A DNA stretch of 64,000 nucleotides from assembly GCA_905221605.1 (NCBI GenBank), contig CAJNDS010002292.1:372001-436000 (forward strand). Direction: 5' to 3'. Under the pieces are notes generated by a model, which saw only the letters and a list, made by a program, of their open reading frames with translations, was not told the origin of the DNA and searched no databases. Numbering within the stretch: position 1 is the first letter of the stretch; every line of letters begins with the position of its first letter. Positions 59,701 to 64,000 of this stretch are shown here, one piece after another. The translations under genes were made by a program, and so were the position numbers. Origin of the DNA: Symbiodinium natans (lineage: Eukaryota > Sar > Dinophyceae > Suessiales > Symbiodiniaceae).

Positions 59701-62700
59701 CGCCGCGATGGATGCTCAAATTCACCAACTGCGCCCTTCGGCTGGAAGAGCGAGACAGGAGATGATAGGTCCACTCTGGGGTCTTATAGGGAATTCTTAA
59801 GGAAACGGGATTCACTGACTCTACGCTCCCTTCAAAACTTCAGGCTTATCCGGCTGGAAGGCCTTCAGCCTGCAGTGGGGAGCGTGGCTCAACATGGGAA
59901 TGGCGCAGCCGCGAAGCCTGCGGCACCTGTGTCAACGAGGAATTCCCGTTGATGTGGGTCCACGTCTCAGACGTGTTGCATTGCTGTGTTATATACCTAC
60001 CGGGCCCAGATCCTTTTGATAGCCAAATACGAAATACCGGTGTCCTGGTTTCAAAGCTGTTAGAATATGTTCGTGTGGATGGGCAGGATCATGCTGAGCC
60101 TTCCGCCACAAGAATAGCAAGGGGGAGCGGGCTCCCGGCAGCAGATTCCTTTCAAATCAACACACACACACACACACACACACACACATCTTCAACTTGG
60201 GGTGAAAGCAACTCCGGAGCATGACTTTGTCGCATGGCTCGGTAGGAATTCGGACTCATTTAGCATGCCGGAAGTAGAAATGTTGGAGAATCCGATGGGC
60301 GAAGAAATGCAGAGAAGAGCAGGAGCCGTTTTTGGCATGCGCCGAGGCTAGCAGTTCTCTTGAAAGACGGTCGCTGCATGTGCCCCTGGACATGCAGCAG
60401 GCTCCGGGCCTCAAGGACAGCAACCTTGATGCAGACGAGGGCCGGTAGGTCAGCCGCAGCCCTGCTCACTTGGTACCCCCGAGATCGAAGAAGACCCTCG
60501 GCCTGCGTGAACGGAAGAGGTGCCAACGTCGGTGCAGTCGTTGTCTGCAGTGGTGGCTTTGAGGAGCAGCGACTTTTGAGGCGGCCTGCGAACCAAGTCA
60601 AGTTCGGCTCATGGTGTAACTATTGTCGATATTGTGGCTCCATGAATGCTTGAAAGAAGACTTTTGCAGACATTGGCATGCGACAGCTCATGATTCTGCC
60701 TTAGCACAAACGAGCGGCTGGGCTTTTGGAAGACCGTGAGCAGTCCACGCAAGGAGCTCCCATGGAGCTGGAGCAGCAACACAAGCGACACTTAGTGCAC
60801 AACATAGAACAACCATCGAGGATACTGTGAGAGCGGCTGCTCGCGAGGAGCAGGTGATGACGAGTGACCACGGTGCTGCTGAGGACAGTGCTGGTGATGA
60901 TGAAACGATGCTTAACTTCATACTCAACCTCAGAGCTTTTAAGACCTAAAGTACCCTAAAGCCGATAGACCCGGCCCTCTACACCCAGAGCCATAAAAAG
61001 CCCAAAAAGCCAAATCCAGGAGTGGGAGGACGCTGCGCGTCGCCCACCTCGGCCCCTCTTGGCGCGCAGAGGTGTAAGTAGGGGGGAAAGGGTAGGCGAG
61101 GGGAGCTCTGTATGGGAGACACACTGGAGACACTAGGCTGTCAGAGCGCAAGAACCCGACCACTTTGCCAGCTATATGCACAGCTATACCAAGTCTGCAG
61201 TTGGAAACGCACACCCCATATCAGCCGATATCCAGGCATGTAAAGATCTCAAAAAATTGATTAGTTTCGAAGTCCAAAATCAACGGGGGCCTGGGGCCCT
61301 GGGCCTTAGACATCCTGGCATGGCTTGGACTCTTGAACGTGAAGTGCTGGGAGTGGGACACATCATTGCAGGAAAATAAGCACTGACCGCTTGGGAGAGG
61401 TTACATCGCAAGGAAATGAGGCTGCTCGGGTGATCTCGGGTTGGGGGCGCGGTGCGCAACATTGCGGAAGGGGGGGGGAGGGGAGGCAGGGGGTTCAGGG
61501 GAACTGAATCAGGGGAGCTCTGACGCCACGCGGCGTCACAGCTGTTTTTGTCATTTCGGTCGAGCTTTGGCGATCATTGTTTGCCTGAGCTTGCCCGTGC
61601 GCGATGCATCAAATCCAACTGATGGATGAAGTGCTTCAGGGTATACGCTCCTCTGGCCCTGGAGCGAGAATTGCTGCTTGCATGGGAAATGAAAAATGAG
61701 GCTAACATGTTTTCACTACCATTCAGATCTTTAAAGCAAGTCTTCTTTCAGGCCGAGGAAAGTAAGGAGAATGGATTCGAACTTGCAAGTGCGTTTTTGA
61801 TGCATCGCGATTCGGCCTTGGCCAGGACGGGAAGAATTAGGAGATCCAGAGCTGCTGAAGAGTTGTTGGATTGTAGGACATCTAAGGTCTGGCTGTCATG
61901 GCATCGGCAATGGACCTGGCGATCGGACCACAAAGCGAAAGCGCCGTCAGTTGTGCAAACGTGGATTGGGAGGCATTTCTTCGACCTCTGCAAGCTCAGC
62001 AGTATTTCAAGTCGGTGCGGCCTGACCACAGTGAATCGCGACGTGCTGACGTGAGCCCAGATGGTGATGCAAGCCACAGGATCAAAGGAGTTCCTGCACC
62101 GTACGAGAATGCTTTGGACTGGGTTCTAGCAGTGCTGGCTGACTTGATTGGCGAAGAGCTCGACCCTGAAGACCCATTGACTGCAGCTGGTTTGGATTCC
62201 CTTTCTGCCGTGGAATTCCGACGAAAGCTCTCAACTGACAGTGGTATTCCGTTGCCGCAAACTCTTGCATTTGATTACCCGACTGCCCACCAAGTAGCAG
62301 CATTTATAACATGCCAGGGGTCTGTGCGAGGAACTCAGGGTACAGAAGATGCGGAGCGCCCGGAGTTGCGCAAGAAGGTTTGTGTGCAAGGCAATGCCTG
62401 CCGCATTCCTGGATTGGAAGCTGATTCGATTTCCTCGACAGCTTTCGAAGCCTGGCATATCTTTTGCAAGCAGGTTGATGCTGTCACGGAGGTCCCTCTA
62501 CGACGTTTTGACATCAACGAGTGCTTTGATGCCAATATGTCGGGTGCAGATTTCGTGACATATGCAAGGCATGCCAGCATTGTGGAAGGAACGGATCTAT
62601 TCGATCATCGGATGTTTGGAATCTCCGGCAATGAAGCCGCTGCAATTGACCCCCAGCAGCGCAACACCCTTGAAGTAGCTTATGCAGCATGCCACAATGC

Positions 62701-64000
62701 TGGCCGACTGCGCAAGTCCCTTGCCAAAGCTGCTATCGGCGTTTTTGTCGGACAATGCGCAAATGACTGGGCCAAGACCACAAGAGAGCGAAGGGCAGGT
62801 ACGTTCATGGGCCCAGGCACTCACGTGGCGCATCCTATTCCAGCAGTCTTTGTTGAGTTGGCGTTTGTTAGTTTCTCTGTGTGAGCTAAGGTCAAGCCTA
62901 GGCTGTGTAGCAAAATCAATCTCAGGCGAGTATTGCCGCAAATCGCCTCTCCTTCTGCCTGGGGCTAGAGGGCGTCAGTGCCACCATCGACACGGCTTGC
63001 TCATCTACCCTGGTTGCGCTGGAAATCTCAATCTTGCAGCTGCGCATGGGGCTTGAAGCGGTGATTTGCAGCGGCAGTCAGCTTAATTTGATCGCGGCGA
63101 CCTGGCAAGATCTGGCAAGCATTGGCAATCATCTTTCATGTTTTTCACACACCCAACTCGCAAGCTCAGGAACCCTTTGTCGCATTTAGCAATGGGAGAC
63201 TGCTGTCAGCGAGCGGAAGGTGCAGAACATTCGATGCATCGGCGGATGGTACCTCGGCTGCCGTCCTCCCTTGTAGGCTCTGGCATCTCGACTTGTGCAA
63301 CAAGACCTGCAAAAGGGTGAGACGAACACAAAGACGAACACAGACAAACAACAACAGCATGCTCGAAAGTCTCTAAGTCTCTAAGTCTCTAAGTCTCTAA
63401 GTCTCATCTCGTGGATTGTGTAACAGCGGCAGTAAGGAACAAACCGTGACTCCGACAGCTACCCTGCGATGCAGTAGGAAACAAGGGCCCGCGTCATATC
63501 GGACTACTCAGTGTTCATGCGACCCACAGTCTGATTTGTAATGTGAATAACAGGATTGTCACAGATAGAAGCTCACATGCGGAGCAACAATGCTGTGCCG
63601 TGCCGGCGAATGCCGAAGAATGTCAAAGAGCAAAGAAGTTCAGAATCCGGCACTTCCGGCGCAATGACGTACCGAATGACATGGCTCGCTTGCCTTGCTT
63701 AGGTTTTGCACGAGGGGAGGGCTTTGGCTCTTTCTTTGTCGTGCAGGCAGAGGCCGCGGGGGGCCTTGGGCAGCAGCACGACCCCTTTGAGTCGTTGAGG
63801 GATGTGCTAGGATGTTTGTTCGTTTGTTCACTGGAATGCGCGCGCTCGCCAGGATGACCGTGGCCCCGCTGTGCTGGGCTCCATGGCCAATCAGGCGCCA
63901 TTGAACGGAAGCGGAAAAGTGGTAAATAGAATCGGATGTTCTGCTTTCAAGTGTGCTTGCGAACTCTTGTTTTCAAAAATGAGAAAGATGCAAGTCGTGA
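31558..64000 (+). CDS. Modular type I polyketide synthase gene (partial, many exons)
   Basis: Exons in this span encode, in order, ACP, KS, AT, DH, ER, KR, ACP and the start of a second KS; the separate entries give each domain. The enzyme would extend a carrier-bound chain by one unit and reduce it fully to a methylene (DH, ER and KR all present) before passing it to the next module. More than 20 exons were recognised, mostly 50-200 bases long, and introns use GT, GC or GA donors. The gene runs off the right edge, and its 5' end was not found. The product cannot be predicted from this. The span also contains a light-harvesting gene (45747-47023) and a possible signal-peptide exon (39621-39711). 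Whether everything is one transcript is inferred from order and strand, not proven; fragmentation into several genes is the alternative. Confidence 0.75.
32955..41920 (+). CDS. PKS ketosynthase 1 (KS), many exons
   Basis: Catalyses decarboxylative chain extension. Recognised exons: 33679-33758 ([15 protein letters not shown]) joined in phase 0 over a GT-AG intron to 33876 onward ([10 protein letters not shown]); 35034 onward ([14 protein letters not shown]); 35216-35387 ([15 protein letters not shown], then MTIDTA); 35828 onward ([15 protein letters not shown]); 36189 onward ([13 protein letters not shown]); 36749-36799 ([17 protein letters not shown]); 38808-38866 ([15 protein letters not shown], first catalytic His); 38994 onward ([16 protein letters not shown]); 39358-39444 (VISCLQHGR, then [12 protein letters not shown]); and about 41868-41905 ([12 protein letters not shown]). 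Weak N-terminal pieces lie at 32966 (SCELPGAS) and 33100 (EELWSRLEA). The active-site Cys codon is split, T at 35387 and GT at 35828. The second His exon (GHLE region) was not securely placed. Confidence 0.8.
34024..34690 (+). repeat. Tandem array of about 150-bp units inside a KS intron
   Basis: Five diverged units spaced about 130-170 bases apart. Each carries GATCATGCCATAAAGAGGACTT (starts near 34051, 34211, 34380, 34511, 34666), then CGTCATGCGAGCATTGTG, TTTGCAAATGGGGG and a C-rich CCCCCAACC stretch. It lies between the KS exons at 33876 and 35034. Confidence 0.85.
35397..35425. repeat. (GCTGT)n tandem repeat
   Basis: GCTGTGCTGTGCTGTGCTGT immediately downstream of the split-cysteine splice donor of KS1. 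Confidence 0.9.
37464..37485 (+). other. Possible spliced-leader relic
   Basis: GCCAATATTTTGGCTCAAG at 37467-37485 contains TTTTGGCTCAAG (37474-37485), identical to the 3' twelve bases of the conserved dinoflagellate trans-spliced leader, preceded by GCCA with a two-base insertion. The following bases are TACC rather than a GT donor, so it is not an intact leader-RNA gene. It could be a chance match. Confidence 0.3.
37992..38020. repeat. C homopolymer run
   Basis: About 28 consecutive C bases in a presumed KS1 intron. Confidence 0.95.
39621..39711 (+). CDS. Candidate first exon with signal-peptide-like start
   Basis: An ATG at 39621 opens a frame reading [20 protein letters not shown], then [10 protein letters not shown], and runs straight into a strong donor (AAG|GTAAGC at 39712). 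The Leu/Ala-rich hydrophobic core followed by Ala-x-Ala and basic residues looks like a secretory or plastid-targeting presequence. It sits between PKS KS exons, so it may start a nested gene. It might even be the presequence of the light-harvesting gene 6 kb downstream, but no connecting exon was found. Confidence 0.35.
41160..41480 (+). repeat. Repeat region related to the 34-kb array
   Basis: Repeats of GATCATTATGT(TT)GC and CATCATGCCGTCC with TTTGCAAG and long G- or C-runs (41320-41345 and 41409-41432). The wording resembles the 34.0-34.7 kb units but with shorter, irregular spacing. Confidence 0.7.
41690..41770 (+). repeat. Degenerate TTTAGGG-like stretch
   Basis: Runs of TTTAAGGGTTAGGG, CTTAGGGTTTAGGA, GTTTAGGGA and CTTAGGGTG resemble decayed telomere-type TTTAGGG repeats. 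Perfect tandem copies are absent. Confidence 0.4.
41950..49985 (+). CDS. PKS acyltransferase (AT), exons split around another gene
   Basis: Selects the extender unit and loads it on the ACP. Recognised pieces: about 41960-42039 ([19 protein letters not shown]); about 42173-42236 ([13 protein letters not shown]); 42552-42603 ([17 protein letters not shown] plus the first base of Ser); 42662-42696 ([12 protein letters not shown]); 43211 onward ([17 protein letters not shown]); about 43558-43604 ([15 protein letters not shown]); and about 49885-49960 ([20 protein letters not shown]). The active-site Ser of the GHSLGE motif is encoded by A at 42603 plus GT at 42662-42663. The piece with the AT active-site His (the xFHS region) was not found, so substrate choice cannot be read. 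The exon gap from 43.6 to 49.88 kb contains the light-harvesting gene. Confidence 0.75.
45426..45442. repeat. G homopolymer run
   Basis: About 17 consecutive G bases in non-coding DNA before the light-harvesting gene. Confidence 0.9.
45747..47023 (+). CDS. Light-harvesting chlorophyll-binding protein (four exons, 5' incomplete)
   Basis: A plastid antenna protein that binds chlorophyll and carotenoid in thylakoids. Exon 45747-45834 encodes [16 protein letters not shown], the typical N-terminal PGDxGFDP motif. It joins in phase 0 over a GC-AG intron to 45903-46035 ([20 protein letters not shown], helix 1 with the E..H.R chlorophyll ligand motif). A second GC-AG intron (46036-46108) leads in phase 1 to 46109-46279 ([19 protein letters not shown], helix 2, then [12 protein letters not shown]). 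A GT-AG intron (46280-46883) leads to 46884-47023 ([20 protein letters not shown], helix 3, ending SIKALKA before TGA). An alternative acceptor for the last exon is 46847. The presequence exon was not found. The family fit is strong (LHC/FCP superfamily); the exact subfamily is unsure. It lies between AT exons of the PKS on the same strand. Confidence 0.85.
47024..49860. other. Presumed PKS intron / no assignable exon
   Basis: Short frames only. The missing middle of the AT domain should lie between 43.6 and 49.88 kb. A weak candidate is a frame near 49540-49590 reading [11 protein letters not shown], which only loosely recalls the AT His motif. CA-rich words occur at 49200-49270. Confidence 0.35.
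50419..50534. repeat. G-rich low-complexity tract
   Basis: About 115 bases of G interrupted by single C or A bases. It lies between the last AT exon and the first DH exon. Confidence 0.95.
50682..50723. repeat. (CATA)n microsatellite
   Basis: About ten tandem ATAC/CATA units following a TATATA-rich lead-in (50655-50680). Confidence 0.95.
51340..53790 (+). CDS. PKS dehydratase (DH), several exons
   Basis: Removes water from the beta-hydroxyacyl intermediate. A linker piece near 51340-51390 reads [10 protein letters not shown], as in AT-DH linkers. Further pieces: about 51685-51715 ([10 protein letters not shown], domain start); 52080-52163 ([20 protein letters not shown]), joined in phase 0 by a GT-AG intron to 52460 onward ([15 protein letters not shown], then [14 protein letters not shown]); 53256 onward ([17 protein letters not shown]); and about 53430-53790 ([15 protein letters not shown] with the catalytic Asp at 53498-53500, then [13 protein letters not shown] and [13 protein letters not shown]). 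The catalytic His normally just before xVGGxxxxPG should be on the preceding exon; TDH at 52024-52032 is nearby but no splice joins it cleanly. The usual PG after the motif is PA here. Confidence 0.8.
53791..55265 (+). CDS. PKS DH-ER inter-domain (structural KR-like) region
   Basis: The DH exon stays open beyond 53790 ([16 protein letters not shown], then [13 protein letters not shown]). The frame then shifts, consistent with an intron, to about 54030-54170, which reads [20 protein letters not shown], then [15 protein letters not shown]. This resembles the non-catalytic, structural ketoreductase half that precedes ER in fully reducing PKS modules. A later piece at about 55152-55262 reads [16 protein letters not shown], then [14 protein letters not shown], also in keeping with that subdomain. 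No NADPH motif is present here, as expected for the structural half. Splice sites were not resolved. Confidence 0.55.
55340..58725 (+). CDS. PKS enoylreductase (ER), nine exons
   Basis: Reduces the enoyl intermediate with NADPH. The exon chain joins at matching phases: about 55345-55459 ([15 protein letters not shown], then GLVLNIK); GA-AG intron; 55536-55595 ([19 protein letters not shown]); GC-AG; 56402-56534 ([13 protein letters not shown], then [16 protein letters not shown]); GC-AG; 56641-56722 ([20 protein letters not shown]); GT-AG; 57890-57938 ([14 protein letters not shown]); GC-AG; 57999-58072 ([20 protein letters not shown], so the NADPH loop HAGAG|GVGL is split); GT-AG; 58170-58199 ([10 protein letters not shown]); 58319-58418 ([16 protein letters not shown], then LDVILNSL); GA-AG; and 58519-58725 ([20 protein letters not shown], then [11 protein letters not shown]). 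It matches the PKS ER (medium-chain reductase) family across its length; no inactivating change is evident. Confidence 0.9.
58809..60010 (+). CDS. PKS ketoreductase (KR), five exons
   Basis: Reduces the beta-keto group with NADPH. Exon 58809-59017 finishes ER ([20 protein letters not shown], then HIGKIVV) and starts KR with the NADPH-binding [25 protein letters not shown] intron leads to 59097-59213 ([14 protein letters not shown]). A GT-AG intron leads to about 59316-59447 ([19 protein letters not shown], then FGPKVRGLQ). Next is 59594-59732 ([15 protein letters not shown], then [14 protein letters not shown], with the catalytic Tyr codon at 59687-59689 and Ser in FSS). A GC-AG intron then joins in phase to 59843 onward ([19 protein letters not shown], then [11 protein letters not shown]). 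All KR signature residues are present, so it should be active. The terminal exon is open to about 60029; its true end is unknown. Confidence 0.9.
60030..61886 (+). other. KR-ACP linker region, mostly intron
   Basis: No conserved domain is expected or seen. A frame at about 60777-60950 ([20 protein letters not shown], then [15 protein letters not shown]) and one at about 61780-61870 ([17 protein letters not shown]) are protein-like and may be linker exons. A (CA)n run lies at 60158-60187, and G-runs lie near 61080 and 61471. Confidence 0.4.
60158..60187. repeat. (CA)n microsatellite
   Basis: Fifteen CA dinucleotides. Confidence 0.95.
61887..62330 (+). CDS. PKS acyl-carrier protein (ACP)
   Basis: Carries the growing chain on phosphopantetheine. 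It is the first half of a long exon, 61887-62824. A short linker ([19 protein letters not shown]), as found between KR and ACP in type I PKS, is followed by the [22 protein letters not shown], then [18 protein letters not shown], with the modified Ser in DSL at codon 62198-62200, and [21 protein letters not shown] and the following KS are on the same exon without a break or stop, so this module is covalently fused to the next one. Confidence 0.92.
62380..64000 (+). CDS. PKS ketosynthase 2 (KS), cut by window end
   Basis: It continues the ACP exon to 62824: [71 protein letters not shown] intron (62825-62925) leads in phase 0 to 62926-63093 ([16 protein letters not shown], then [16 protein letters not shown], with the catalytic Cys codon at 62998-63000 unbroken). 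A GC-AG intron leads to 63170-63248 ([18 protein letters not shown], then RTFDASAD). A 454-base GT-AG intron leads to 63703 onward ([20 protein letters not shown]). The His motifs and C-terminus lie beyond the window. The usual N-terminal IVGMACR motif reads [11 protein letters not shown] here, a slight variant. Confidence 0.92.
63367..63405. repeat. 8-bp tandem repeat (AAGTCTCT)
   Basis: Nearly five perfect copies of AAGTCTCT within the KS2 intron 63249-63702. Confidence 0.95.

Noticed and set aside
55340-63800. Bacterial PKS contamination or a bacterial biosynthetic cluster
   Set aside because: Domains are interrupted by many phase-consistent AG-ending introns and microsatellites, which bacteria lack.

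Overview
The window looks like nuclear DNA of a photosynthetic dinoflagellate, close in style to Symbiodiniaceae; the species cannot be fixed from sequence alone. The evidence is: genes broken into many short exons; introns that start with GC or GA as well as GT and end in AG; nearly all recognisable genes on one strand; a three-helix light-harvesting protein of the chlorophyll a/c-binding kind; a modular type I polyketide synthase (PKS); and abundant low-complexity and fold-back DNA. Long open frames are rare and most are chance, so the exons below were found by protein motifs plus phase-compatible splice sites. Exon edges given to the base are those where motif continuity and phase agree; the rest are approximate.

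Left part (1-19 kb): an AT-rich fold-back element flanked by C- and G-runs (0.6-1.15 kb), the 3' end of an unidentified gene (1.5-1.8 kb), thrombospondin type-1 exons (4.2-6.1 kb), a tandem AAA ATPase (6.4-9.9 kb), a long coiled-coil protein (12.0-13.7 kb), and a multi-pass membrane protein with a fibronectin-III-like ectodomain piece (15-18.8 kb). Middle part (19-31 kb): only isolated candidate exons of unknown function, several microsatellites, a 1.35-kb block of A/T-rich and C/G-rich arms in alternating orientation (26.7-28.1 kb), and short duplications (28.1-29.9 kb).

Right part (31.5 kb to the window end): PKS exons in the biosynthetic order ACP | KS-AT-DH-ER-KR-ACP | KS, all on the plus strand. 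This is one complete fully reducing module between the end of an upstream module and the start of a downstream one; the second KS runs off the window. The product is unknown. The ER-KR-ACP-KS stretch (55.3-63.8 kb) is almost continuous when exons are joined at matching phases. The codons for the catalytic Cys of the first KS and the catalytic Ser of the AT are each split by an intron. A light-harvesting gene (45.7-47.0 kb, four recognisable exons) lies on the same strand between exons for the front and back of the AT domain, so it appears to sit inside the PKS gene.

The genes share no obvious pathway. AAA ATPase, coiled-coil and TSP1 genes look like ordinary neighbours; the PKS makes a specialised metabolite or lipid-like chain, and the light-harvesting protein belongs to the plastid.
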